This document shows positions 1 to 8,191 of a stretch of 64,000 nucleotides of DNA, in pieces. The number at the start of each line of letters is the position of its first letter. Within the stretch, counting starts at the first letter, position 1. Under the pieces are notes generated by a model. That model was not told the DNA's origin, did not search any database, and was given only the letters and a program-made list of their open reading frames with translations. The translations under genes and the position numbers were made by a program. The stretch spans positions 1 to 64,000 of the forward strand of contig NZ_JADRCR010000001.1 of assembly GCF_016649425.1 (NCBI RefSeq), read 5' to 3'. The stretch comes from Limnobaculum allomyrinae. GTDB lineage: Bacteria > Pseudomonadota > Gammaproteobacteria > Enterobacterales > Enterobacteriaceae.

Positions 1-153
1 ATCAGTTTCTGGCAAACGGAATTGCAACTGGGCATCATTAGTGACGGAGACAAAGCGGACTTGATCGCGTGGATGCAATACATCAAAGCTGTGAAAGCCG
101 TTGATGTATCTATGACCCCTGATTTTACCTGGCCAACGCTACCCCGAGATTAA
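1..153 (+). CDS. phage tail fibre assembly protein, C-terminal part
   Basis: Open from base 1 with the TAA at 151-153, encoding the last 50 residues. The tail contains IISDGDKADLIAWMQYIKAV and ends in DFTWPTLPRD, which fits the C-terminus of caudoviral tail-fibre assembly (Tfa-like) chaperones, where a tryptophan-rich stretch and a D-x-x-W-P ending are usual. Tfa proteins help fold the distal tail fibre. The gene is cut by the window edge, so its start is not visible. Its position just before a displaced icd fragment suggests the last gene of an integrated prophage, as in e14-like elements where the tail-fibre module lies near the right attachment site. Confidence 0.8.
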   Translation: MSFWQTELQLGIISDGDKADLIAWMQYIKAVKAVDVSMTPDFTWPTLPRD

Positions 154-478
154 AATGTCACATGAATATTTAGAAAAATAATTGACTGAATTAGAGAAGT
201 AGCATTACATGAGCCGCAGATGATCCGCGGCTCTTTTCAAATTCTATCTATACTGATTTATTCATTAGGTATTCATTGCGCCGGTAAAGCTGGTCACCGG
301 CAGCGACTCTTAATCTTTAGTTGTAAACCCCCAGTTTCCGAAAAAAACCATTATCAAAACTAAAAAATAGTTTCTATAAGTCAATAGGTTACAAATGCAC
401 TTAAAGACACTATTTTAATCATCCAAATCGTTTGTTTATATTTATAATTCAATTGGTTATTTCAATATTGCCAATCTA
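154..478. other. non-coding prophage edge
   Basis: AT-rich spacer of 325 bases between the phage tail gene and the icd fragment. Apart from the terminator at 211-237 I see no convincing gene. The attachment core should lie at the right end of this stretch or inside the icd fragment that follows. Confidence 0.5.
211..237 (+). terminator. rho-independent terminator after the tail-fibre module
   Basis: GAGCCGC at 211-217 pairs with GCGGCTC at 227-233 and is followed by TTTT. It lies 58 bases after the phage tail gene stop. Confidence 0.7.
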
Positions 479-643
479 CTGCTGCGTCATATGGGCTGGA
501 CCGAAGCGGCTGACCTAATCATCAAAGGCGTGGAAGGGGCAATTAAGAACAAAACTGTCACTTATGACTTCGCCCGTATGATGGATGACGCTAAAGAGCG
601 CTCCTGTAGCGAGTTTGGCAAAGATGTGATCGGCTGCATGTAA
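479..643 (+). pseudogene. icd: displaced 3' fragment of isocitrate dehydrogenase (prophage attachment scar)
   Basis: Frame 479-643 reads [17 protein letters not shown], then [13 protein letters not shown] and [12 protein letters not shown], followed by TAA. This matches the last about 55 codons of enterobacterial Icd (the E. coli end contains [13 protein letters not shown] and CSEFGDAIIENM). There is no upstream icd coding sequence. Phage 21 and e14 integrate into icd, restoring the intact gene with phage-borne sequence at one end and leaving such a fragment at the other. The functional icd is therefore expected to the left of the window, across the prophage. The fragment keeps the native terminator behind it. 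Confidence 0.88.
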
Positions 644-666
644 TTGTTGAATGCGTCACTAATATT

Positions 667-696
667 AACGGGAGCCTGATGGTTCCCGTTTTTTTA
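667..696 (+). terminator. terminator of the icd 3' end
   Basis: AACGGGAGCC (667-676) pairs with GGTTCCCGTT (681-690), allowing one G-T pair, with a four-base loop and a run of T to 696. It is probably the original icd terminator left with the fragment. Confidence 0.8.
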
Positions 697-760
697 GGTG
701 CTGCTTTTTTGGTTTGAAAAAACTGTACAGAATAAACCCGAAGTATAGTGCTGTTTTTAT

Positions 761-825
761 CTAATCCTTGTCCCGAATATCATCATATCTGTTTGATGCT
801 GGCTCTTGTGTCCTAAAATTTGCTT
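761..825 (-). pseudogene. remnant of a phage integrase C-terminus
   Basis: The minus strand from 825 to 787 reads KQILGHKSQHQTD, the LGHKS-x-x-T-x motif of tyrosine recombinases. After a shift of frame it continues RYDDIRDKD with a TAG ending at 761, supplying the tyrosine expected a few residues after that motif. No longer open frame surrounds it. The best reading is a frameshifted scrap of an integrase, which fits the position next to an icd attachment scar and implies a second, older integration at the same site. It rests on about 22 residues, so confidence is moderate. Confidence 0.55.
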
Positions 826-952
826 AGGATCTTTGTTTTTCAGCCAGTATTTCAACATCTATTTTTAATGCGATAGACTCGTTATTCATATCTACGTCAA
901 ATTCAGGTGATAAAAAACGCATATGGTGGGTTCTTAAATCAGATTAATGGTG

Positions 953-1141
953 TTACAGCTCAGCTAAAACAATAGACATAATAATAAAGAACAAGAGTCC
1001 TGATATAGCGGAAAAGATGAGTATCCTAAAAATAATACTCATGCCTGACGGCTTCGCTATGGACTGTGTGATTACCTTAGAAATGATAGAAACTATTATC
1101 ATCAATATGATGGCAATAAAGATGAGCGTATTTATTGCCAT
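953..1141 (-). CDS. hypothetical small membrane protein
   Basis: A 62-residue frame with two strongly hydrophobic stretches (about residues 4-23 and 37-60) separated by a short polar loop with K, Q, S and P. Composition fits a two-helix inner-membrane protein. I do not recognise the family. The ribosome binding site is weak, and the region around it is AT-rich phage debris, so hydrophobicity could be a by-product of base composition. It lies between the integrase remnant and the holE-like remnant, so a phage origin is plausible. Confidence 0.35.
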   Translation of the reverse strand: MAINTLIFIAIILMIIVSIISKVITQSIAKPSGMSIIFRILIFSAISGLLFFIIMSIVLAEL

Positions 1142-1844
1142 AGTATCTTATTCTTGCGGTTCATATGGCAGCACCTCCCGTTGTACAGATTACCCAAAAT
1201 GCTACCCGTTCACTGAAATACTCATGCAGGGCAGGGATGCGGTTTTTTTATTTCATGTAGACTAAACGGTATCTATAGCGTTCTTTGTAAGCTACACCTG
1301 ATGTATGTCAGTCTACATCGACTTTATTTCGATGGAAAGATGGCCTTTACGTAGTGTGATGGCACCGATGTCAGCCAGACTCTCATCAATAAGTTCAGGA
1401 GAATGGATTGATGAGAGCGACTTTTATTTTTTGCGAACGATGTCATCGGCTACCTAAAACTATAGTTTGTATGGTTACATTAATATTATTGCTGAGTGTT
1501 TGGTGAAACATCGGATGACATCGTGAGACAATATTAGAAGTGAAATAATTTAAACAGGTTAAATGGAAATAATAATATTACTAATATGAACCATTTATAA
1601 AAGCCAGAAGGTATATAGACTTTTTATGTACACCTTATATGTCTATTTTTTATTCGTTTAACGACTTTTTCAACAACTAAATTACTAATTATTTCTTAAA
1701 ATAGATATCCATAAATTTTAATTTAACTATTGAAAATACTAAAAGTTTATCAGTAATATATTTATGGTATTTATAATAATAAGCTATGTAATTAAATTAG
1801 GCTAAGTGTTATTCTTATTGGGAAAAGTTAAGGGAGAGCATGTT
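1142..1844. other. AT-rich stretch with gene debris
   Basis: About 700 bases with no intact gene. It contains the holE-like remnant at 1262-1335. A long AT-rich part (1500-1800) probably carries the promoter of the gene at 1845, but I could not pick a convincing -35/-10 pair. Confidence 0.5.
1262..1335 (-). pseudogene. decayed second copy of DNA polymerase III theta (holE/hot-like)
   Basis: The minus strand reads VDVD, then a stop, HTSGVAYKERY, then a one-base loss of frame. The intact holE at 3903-4133 has VDVDLHASGIAYKERY at the same place. The two regions also align at nucleotide level over about 70 bases. The stop in place of the leucine and the frameshift show that it is dead. It is either a chromosomal duplicate or a phage theta homologue such as P1 hot; surrounding phage remnants favour the latter. 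Confidence 0.7.
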
Positions 1845-2336
1845 TTGAAAATCAATAGAGATCTGCAGAATACAATATTGAAAATTCTATCGAATGTATA
1901 CCCGAATAATATCCATAGAGAGGAATGGTTACCATTGCTTTCAGTCGCTGGTGATAAAGATACTCTTGTTGCTAATTTACTCTATCTTGAAGAACATAAT
2001 CTTCTGACCAGCGGTATTACCCGTTGTGTGAACGATTATATGATAAATCTTGGGCAATTACGCATTACGAATAAAGGTATCGATTTTCTCCTGAATGATG
2101 GGGGAGTGAATGCCATATTGAATGTTTCAACGATTAAATATCATGAGGATACGGTTCAGTGTTTTAATAATTTCATTGAAAAATCAAATTTAGATGATAA
2201 TGATAAGTCAAAGTTGGCTGATAAATTAAAATCACTACCGATTGATACAATCAAAGATATTGCCATTAAACTAATTGACAATGGGCTAGAGAAAATGCCT
2301 GATGGAGCTAATTGGCTCGGCAGAGTGATGTCGTAA
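1845..2336 (+). CDS. hypothetical protein with a possible winged-helix N-terminus
   Basis: A 163-residue protein if it starts at the TTG at 1845, which has AGGGAG eight bases upstream; a GTG at 1806 would add 13 residues but lacks a clear ribosome binding site. Residues about 1-55 (INRDLQNTILKIL, then EEWLPLL and LLYLEEHNLL) look like the helices of a winged-helix domain, followed by a short beta segment (LGQLRITNKGIDFL). The rest is helical and charged. I recall similar uncharacterised proteins in enterobacterial prophages. Function is unknown. It is a single gene with its own stop, in phage-derived surroundings. Confidence 0.6.
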   Translation: MKINRDLQNTILKILSNVYPNNIHREEWLPLLSVAGDKDTLVANLLYLEEHNLLTSGITRCVNDYMINLGQLRITNKGIDFLLNDGGVNAILNVSTIKYHEDTVQCFNNFIEKSNLDDNDKSKLADKLKSLPIDTIKDIAIKLIDNGLEKMPDGANWLGRVMS

Positions 2337-2958
2337 TGCAGTGATAACATTGCCACCGTAAGTGGGAGTATCGTCTCCCATTTTTAATAAAATATCTCAA
2401 TGTAATTAATGAACTTTATTTATTCTCTGAGTATATGTTCATCTGTATTGATACTGAAAAAGAAGTTAGCTTACCTGCTCATTTGCAGCAGATCTTTAAT
2501 TATTGGGAATATCTGAATCCCGCTGTTTAGTTTTAGCCACTATCCTTTCCTAATGATTGCTATATAGCATTTTCTTTTTTTAATTTAATCGAGCTGTTAA
2601 TAGTTAAGGTTGCTAATTAGACCTGAAAGTAGTGCTTTAGTCATTTGGATTGGCATAAAAGACCGCTAAGAAGATATACGAGTTATCGTCATATCAGCCT
2701 GCTGGATAAAAAAATGCCAGCTTATACGCCGGCACTAATAACATAATCGTTATTTAAGATAAACAATGTCGGTGAAGATGCTAATCGATCATACCTTTTA
2801 ATGTAAAGTTCATACTTTGCAGTGATGATAAAAAAGATGATTTATCGTTCACTAACGACAGGTTATTGCTGTTAAGTTAACCAACTCACAAAAAATGATG
2901 TTGAATCAAATATAATGTTGTTAGCCGATCTTTTCAGTTTCTAAATAGAGGAGAGTGC
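2337..2958. other. intergenic region with a possible 31-codon gene fragment
   Basis: AT-rich, 620 bases. A short frame at 2435-2530 (+) encodes 31 residues (MFICIDTEKEVSLP onward) with a protein-like composition but no good ribosome binding site; it may be a truncated phage or accessory gene. An imperfect hairpin at about 2712-2732 preceded by seven A could act as a terminator on the minus strand, though no gene is visible upstream of it. The uspF promoter must lie in the last 100 bases. Confidence 0.4.
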
Positions 2959-3390
2959 ATGATGTACAAATCTATTTTAGTTCCGGTGGATATTCTGGAA
3001 GAAGAGCTGACAGGGAATGCGGTCAAGCATGCGGTATATTTGGCTAAATTATCAGATGCAAATATGAGATTACTCCATGTATTACCAATCTCATCAGCCA
3101 TCATTAACTCTTATGCTTTAGGTTATCCCGAGCTTAAAGATAAAGCTTCTGTTAAAGCAGAGGAAGACCTTAAAAAGTTAGTAGACTCAATCGATCTTCC
3201 TAAGGGGCAGGTTTCTTATTCGATTGCATTCGGTTCACCCAGAGATGAAATAGCCGTAGTGGCGAGTGAAGTGGCTGCTGACTTGATTGTTATTGGCTCG
3301 CGGCGGCCAAATATTACTACCCATTTATTGGGCTCAAATGCGTCGGGTATTGTGAGATATGCCAATACTTGTGTTCTGGTTGTAAGATAA
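2959..3390 (+). CDS. uspF: universal stress protein F family
   Basis: A 143-residue single-domain Usp protein, the normal length. The N-terminus MMYKSILVPVDI is the first beta strand with the conserved aspartate. The C-terminal segment RPNITTHLLGSNASGIV and the final VLVVR are typical of the nucleotide-binding UspF/UspG branch. Usp proteins of this branch are cytoplasmic and influence stress survival and adhesion in E. coli. A strong GAGGAGAG lies just before the ATG at 2959; the second ATG at 2962 is an alternative. Transcribed alone and convergent with a candidate small RNA gene. Confidence 0.85.
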   Translation: MMYKSILVPVDILEEELTGNAVKHAVYLAKLSDANMRLLHVLPISSAIINSYALGYPELKDKASVKAEEDLKKLVDSIDLPKGQVSYSIAFGSPRDEIAVVASEVAADLIVIGSRRPNITTHLLGSNASGIVRYANTCVLVVR

Positions 3391-3399
3391 GCAACAAAA

Positions 3400-3431
3400 A
3401 TGACAAAGCCACCGAATGGTGGCTTTGTCAT
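3400..3431 (-). terminator. strong terminator, small RNA and uspF ends
   Basis: ATGACAAAGCCACC (3400-3413) pairs perfectly with its complement at 3418-3431 around a four-base loop. On the minus strand it is followed by TTTTT (3396-3400), so it is a canonical terminator in that direction. On the plus strand it lacks a T run but may still stop uspF messages. Confidence 0.85.
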
Positions 3432-3465
3432 AGGGGAATATCAGCAGAAGCTGCCCCAGATTGTC

Positions 3466-3540
3466 TTAGTAAAAAGTTGGTTTTGATAGATCATTTACCA
3501 ATTGATTAAGACGAGAAAACATCGATTTCATCGTTTTCAT
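3466..3540 (-). CDS. 24-residue small protein
   Basis: ATG at 3540 reading MKTMKSMFSRLNQLVNDLSK then PTFY and TAA at 3466. GGAGGG sits a few bases before the start, far better than expected by chance. The sequence is basic at its start and can form an amphipathic helix (M4, M7, F8, L11, L14, V15, L18 on one face). The KSMF stretch recalls AzuC of E. coli, which also has KSMF near its start. It is too short for a firm family call. Upstream CRP palindromes suggest control by cAMP-CRP. Confidence 0.55.
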   Translation of the reverse strand: MKTMKSMFSRLNQLVNDLSKPTFY

Positions 3541-3565
3541 AGCATACCCTCCGTTTAAATCTTAG

Positions 3566-3581
3566 TGTGATAATTATCACA
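3566..3581. promoter_or_regulatory. perfect CRP-type palindrome, promoter-proximal
   Basis: TGTGATAATTATCACA matches TGTGA-N6-TCACA with a fully symmetric spacer. It lies 26 bases upstream of the small protein start (minus strand), overlapping the likely promoter, which would favour repression or class II contact depending on the true start site. Confidence 0.75.
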
Positions 3582-3596
3582 GAATCTCGTTGTGAG

Positions 3597-3612
3597 TGTG
3601 ATTTTAGTCACA
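3597..3612. promoter_or_regulatory. second perfect CRP-type palindrome
   Basis: TGTGATTTTAGTCACA also matches the consensus exactly. Its centre is 31 bases from that of the first site, about three helical turns, so two dimers would sit on the same DNA face. Confidence 0.75.
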
Positions 3613-3902
3613 TTATGACAAACATCAATAGATGGATAAAACTTCTCTTTTTTTAAGCTGTATACATAAAAAGACGAACTGGATAGTTATGATTACAGAT
3701 ATCATTTATCTGATATTGTTAAGTTTTATCAATTATGACGTTAAGTCTTGTAAGAATGTTATCAATATTATGCAGGGGGCTTTGTTTGGGATTGATTGAG
3801 TTACATAGATAAAGCGGCCGATGATGAAGTAAATGAATTATGACATTGGAAAGTACCTATCTTGATTAACAGGTACTGTTCTGCCAGGTGTACATCTGAT
3901 AA
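3613..3902. other. intergenic region downstream of holE
   Basis: No gene seen. AGTACCT (3852-3858) can pair with AGGTACT (3871-3877), a hairpin 26 bases beyond the holE stop followed on the minus strand by only three T, a weak candidate holE terminator. Confidence 0.4.
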
Positions 3903-4133
3903 CTATTTTTCATTAGCAATGTAAGGTAGCTTACCCAAGTGGTAAGGATTACTTCGATAGAAATCGACTCGTTGTTTAAAGTATTCACGAAGATTGACGG
4001 GAATCAATGCTTCGATTTCACGAAAGTTAAACGGCATACCATAGCGTTCTTTATAGGCAATACCAGATGCATGTAGATCAACATCGACCTTTTCGCGCTC
4101 TTCTTTTGGAAGATCTGCCAGATTGTGGCTCAT
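3903..4133 (-). CDS. holE: DNA polymerase III, theta subunit
   Basis: A 76-residue protein, the same length as E. coli HolE. It shares the VDVDLxAxGIAYKERYGMP block (E. coli VNVDLAAAGVAFKERYNMP) and the ending in xxLxxLPY. Theta binds and stabilises the epsilon proofreading subunit of the replicative polymerase core. GAGGAG lies seven bases before the ATG. It is a single gene on the minus strand. A dead partial copy lies 2.6 kb upstream at 1262-1335. Confidence 0.9.
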   Translation of the reverse strand: MSHNLADLPKEEREKVDVDLHASGIAYKERYGMPFNFREIEALIPVNLREYFKQRVDFYRSNPYHLGKLPYIANEK

Positions 4134-5007
4134 ATCTAAACTCCTCTGTATCCGACAATGATTATACGCTGATTTTTAGGTGATTTCATTGTGTTAGTTT
4201 TTATCGTTAATTTAGGGGGTCTTCAGAATTATTATTAAGTTTCCATAAAATTGAAAACACTCTTCTTAAGATATTAGTTTTTTCAGAGGTTGGAAATATT
4301 ATTAACACCAGTTAATCACTATACTAACGCATGGTAATAGTTTCTTTCTGGTAATATGGTTTTATAGTAAATGATAAAATATTTGTTTGGTTATTAACTT
4401 TATTTCGTCTATTTTTTATTCACTTTAAGTGTTTTTTGTTGATATTTTTTTAATTATTTTCTGTTTAATTTTCACAGATGATAATGGAAGAGGGTAGTAC
4501 AAGTGGTTTAATGATGTTTTTTTATTTATATAAAATATTTATTTGTTTTTAAATAATCATTAAAAAATGATCTATTATTGATGATTGCGTCTCTTCCGTT
4601 TGATTTTAAAGTATTTTTTATTTGATGTGTAAATTAACTCCTATAAATGAAATAATTTATAACCTCTTCATATGAGATGACTGTGCTTTTTTAGATTTTC
4701 CCAAAAGATATTTAATGGCAATTTTATCTTTATTTTTTTTGAATATTGATTATAGTCATTTTGGATTCTAATTGAGTAACGGATGCGTATGGTTAGACGC
4801 CTGTGTATTCTTTGTACTTTTAACTTTATTTGATTTGTTAGAACTCTCATATTAGTTGATTTAAGGCTTTTCTTATATTTTGGGGATTATCTTTAATCCC
4901 CGCTAATAAGATGATGACGTTAAGTGAAAACCATATTGTTGCGCTGTGATTTATTTGAACAGAAATAAGTTGGTGCAGATAATATTTATCAATAGGGATA
5001 TTTAGAT
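4134..5007. other. long AT-rich non-coding region before the autotransporter
   Basis: About 870 bases, very AT-rich with many T and A runs, typical of H-NS-silenced DNA upstream of horizontally acquired surface-protein genes. The frame at 4668-4850 (minus) is not credible as a gene. The autotransporter promoter should lie in the last 200 bases. Confidence 0.5.
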
Positions 5008-7419
5008 ATGTTGATAGTTAATGCGAAATTGAAACCATTATCTGTTTTTGTAGCTCTGGCTGGAACGGTAATGTATAGCAATGTGTCTGTTGCTGATGTA
5101 AATACTACTTCAACACAAGCGAATGGTAGTGTTTTGGATCTTTCAGCTAACCCGGATACTACTATTTATGCGGTGAACAGCTCAGGCGCTTATGTTTTAC
5201 GTGCCTACAGCGGCGGAACACTGGTAGACGATCAGAACGTTTTAAAAGAAATTTACTCTGATTCCAGAAATGGTCTAAGCGCGGAAGTGGGGAGTAAGGT
5301 TGTTTTTGACGGTAATATCAGTGATATAAACATTACAACAGGTGTTTTCTCCACAGTAAGTGCTGATGGTACATCAGTTACAGCCACCCCATCCAGTGGC
5401 GCGGGTATTGGTGTTATCTCTAAGGGGGCTGGCAGTTCTGTTACATTAAACAGAAATATTACTGTTACTACTCATTCTGCGCTTAGCTCAGGTGTTGGCG
5501 GAGAGGCTGGTGGTGAAGTTTTAATCAAAGGCTTAACTAAAATCAATTCTGCAGGAACCGGTATTTCTGCTACGGGTGATAGTAAAGTGACTTTAAGTGG
5601 TGGTGCTGAGATTACATCCGCTAAAGAAGCAATTTATGCCAACGAAGGTTCCGAAGTTGCTATCGGAAATAGCACCATAAGAAGCAAGTTAACCACTTCA
5701 GCTTCAGACCTGATTGTTTTAGATGGGCCGGATACTGACGGAACACTGAGTTTTATTAATTCAGAATTGAGCATTGCCAGCGGTAACGCAGTTAAAGTAA
5801 CGGGTGGTGACTGGAGCTCAACATTTACAGATTCTAATATTACCGGTGATATGAATACGGATAGCGGGGCTACGCTAAACACCGTTATGTCCAATTCAGA
5901 ATTTACTGGTAAAGCTAATGGTGACATCAAGTTGCAGGCTACGGATAGTACCTGGAACATGACGGATTCTTCAACCATTACCTCTTTGTAGATGGCAAAC
6001 AGTTCTGTGAAATTTTCTGTACCAACAGGTACCACTTATAACCGTGTATTAACAACTAACAGTTTGTCAGGTAACGGTGATTTTTACATTCATACTGAAT
6101 TGAATGAAGGTGGTGCCAACACCAATTCTGACCAAATTCACGTAACGGGAGATGCAGAAGGTAATTACCGTCTGTTTGTTGATGGTCATGGTAATGGTGC
6201 TTATACCGTTGATGATGGTATTAAAGTTGTTCAAATTGATGGTAACAGTACATCTCAATTTACGTTGGGTAATGGCAACTATGTCAGTATGGGCGCTTTC
6301 GACTACTACCTGTATGAAGGTGATGTAGCCGGTGTGGATCTTAATGACTGGTATTTACGTAATTTAGCACCACCGCCGGTCATCGATCCTGTCGATCCAG
6401 TAGACCCTATTGCTCCTGTTGACCCTGCATCTCCTGAAGTTCCGACTGGCCCGGTAGCTCCGGCACAGTCAGTGAAGGCTTATCGTCAGGAAGTTCCGGG
6501 ATACATTGCTGCGCCTTATGTCAACATGCTGTATGGCTACCAAACTATTGGTACATTGCATGAACGTATGGGTGATAGCCAACAGTTTGCCAGAGGTGCT
6601 GATAATAAGACTTGGGGCCGTTTTGGTGGCAGCCATCTTGAGTCAAAATCTGGTCGCTTTAACTATGATGTTGATACGATGTTTGCCCAGTTTGGTCGTG
6701 ATATCTATCAGAGTACAACCTCAGCGGGTACCTCTGTAACGGGTGGTTTAACGGTAACGTTAGGTCAGGAACATACTAAAGCCAAAGATAAAGGTCGTAC
6801 TGCTGCCGGTGAAAGCATCAATACAGGGGATATTACTACCAACGCTTACAGCATCGGTGGATACTATACCCGTTATGCCCAGAATGGCGGTTATATTGAC
6901 GCAGTGTCTCAATTTACCTATTACGATAACAGCTATAACAGCCGTTATGATGCAGACCAGAAGAGCTATGGTGCCATTGTTTCTCTGGAAGGTGGTAAAC
7001 CGTTTGGTGTGACCAGAAACTGGAAAATTGAACCACAAGGCCAAATCGCCTATCAATACCTGACGTCTGAAAACTTCAGTGATGAAATTTCTGATATTAA
7101 AGGTGATGATTACAATGGTGGTTTAGCGCGTGCGGGTATCCGTTTCTTCCGCGATCAGGCGGTGAATAAAGAAAGCGAATTCTTTAAACCATATCTGACA
7201 TTAGATGCTGTTTCGACGATTGGTAAAGATCCTAGCGTTAATGTTGGCGGGACTGACATTCAAGCAGATTTCGATTCCACTTGGTGGCAAGCTGGTGCAG
7301 GTATGACAGCTAACGCAACTAAGAATACTTCGTTCTACATGGATGCGAAATATCTGCAAAGCTTTGAAGGTGATTTCGACGGTTATGTTATCCACGCGGG
7401 TGTACAAGGCCGTTTCTAA
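5008..7419 (+). pseudogene. autotransporter with one in-frame amber codon
   Basis: One continuous frame of 803 codons interrupted only by TAG at 5989-5991. Residues 1-30 are a signal peptide with likely cleavage after VSVA. Up to about residue 430 follows a repetitive, threonine/serine/glycine-rich beta-helix passenger of the AIDA/pertactin kind. Next is a proline-rich linker (PVIDPVDPVDPIAPVDP), then a beta-barrel from about residue 490 with the closing aromatic residue (HAGVQGRF). The stop falls between ITSL and MANSSVKF, a spot where family members read straight through. Without suppression only a passenger fragment lacking the barrel would be made, so surface display should fail. A restart at the ATG at 5992 would lack a signal peptide. 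A base-calling error is also possible. Confidence 0.8.
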
Positions 7420-7453
7420 TCGTTTGAGTTATAGTAGACTATCCAATCTATTC

Positions 7454-7481
7454 CCAGCCTCTTAGGAGGCTGGTTTTTTTT
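7454..7481 (+). terminator. autotransporter terminator
   Basis: CCAGCCTC (7454-7461) pairs with GAGGCTGG (7466-7473) around TTAG, followed by eight T. Confidence 0.9.
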
Positions 7482-7600
7482 ATGATTTTTCCTGTCATTA
7501 AAGAAGCTTCATCATAGTGCTCCCTGTTGATTCGGGCTATAATCCGCCAATATTTAATTCGTTGCCGCAAGTACTTTCTGGCTATTTATGGATAGGTATC

Positions 7601-7753
7601 ATGGATTCAGAGTCAATTTTTCGCATAATTATTCTGGTTGGTTGTCTGGTACTGGCATCCAGAGGGACAAGATTCCATCTACGCTATTTTTTAATTGTAA
7701 TCGCCGCTATTGCAGGCTTAACGCTGATTATTGATGCTTTTCATTTATCTTAA
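7601..7753 (+). CDS. hypothetical 50-residue membrane protein
   Basis: The ATG at 7601 has AGG six bases upstream and encodes 50 residues. A frame open from 7517 exists, but its extra N-terminus looks unlike protein. Two hydrophobic stretches (about residues 6-19 and 29-43) flank a basic loop (SRGTRFHLRY), giving a likely two-helix inner-membrane hairpin. It precedes hinT by 75 bases in the same direction. I do not recognise the family; E. coli has no counterpart here. Confidence 0.5.
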   Translation: MDSESIFRIIILVGCLVLASRGTRFHLRYFLIVIAAIAGLTLIIDAFHLS

Positions 7754-7828
7754 AACTTGAAACAGCAGGATTATCTCACTCATACTGAAAGCATCTGACT
7801 CATGCTTATTTATATATAAGAGGCAACT

Positions 7829-8179
7829 ATGGCTGAAGAGACTATTTTTAGTAAGATTATTCGTCGTGAAATTCCGTCAGATATCGTTTATCAGGATGAA
7901 CTGGTAACGGCATTTCGCGATATTTCTCCACAGGCTCCAACCCATATTCTGATTATCCCTAATATTCTGATTCCAACAATAAACGATGTGAAGCCAGAGC
8001 ATGAGCAAGCGTTGGGAAGAATGATGATCGTAGCGTCTAAAATTGCTGAACAGGAAGGGATTGCTGAAGATGGTTATCGTCTGATAGTCAACTGTAATCG
8101 CCATGGTGGCCAGGAGGTTTACCACATCCATATGCATTTATTGGGTGGTAAAGTTCTGGGGCCAATGCTATCCCGTTAA
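7829..8179 (+). CDS. hinT: HIT-family purine nucleoside phosphoramidase
   Basis: A 116-residue protein with the histidine triad HIHMH at residues 99-103, the catalytic motif of HinT. The N-terminus [20 protein letters not shown] is diagnostic of the family. It hydrolyses AMP-lysine and other adenosine phosphoramidates in the cytoplasm. AGAGG lies seven bases before the ATG. It is followed after 12 bases by lpoB. In E. coli ycfL lies between the two genes and is absent here. Confidence 0.95.
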   Translation: MAEETIFSKIIRREIPSDIVYQDELVTAFRDISPQAPTHILIIPNILIPTINDVKPEHEQALGRMMIVASKIAEQEGIAEDGYRLIVNCNRHGGQEVYHIHMHLLGGKVLGPMLSR

Positions 8180-8191
8180 CTGGAGCTGATA

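Larger units (their letters stand above)
3395..3556 (-). ncRNA. candidate dual-function small RNA, about 160 nt
   Basis: Minus-strand unit inferred from parts: two perfect CRP-type palindromes, a 24-codon gene with a strong GGAGG site, and a perfect 14-bp terminator hairpin with five T. A TAAGAT -10-like hexamer lies at 3559-3564, placing a start near 3551-3556. The size and layout resemble E. coli AzuCR, a small RNA of about 160 nt that encodes a short amphipathic protein and is linked to carbon status, but I cannot show homology by sequence alone. Boundaries are approximate. Confidence 0.55.

Noticed and set aside
479-643. A short independent gene
   Set aside because: Sequence matches the icd C-terminus and lacks its own start and ribosome binding site.
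4668-4850. A 60-codon minus-strand frame with many basic residues
   Set aside because: No ribosome binding site, isolated in AT-rich DNA, composition explained by base content.
5992-7419. Separate autotransporter barrel gene
   Set aside because: It continues the preceding frame after one TAG, has no signal peptide and no ribosome binding site, so it is the second half of one broken gene.
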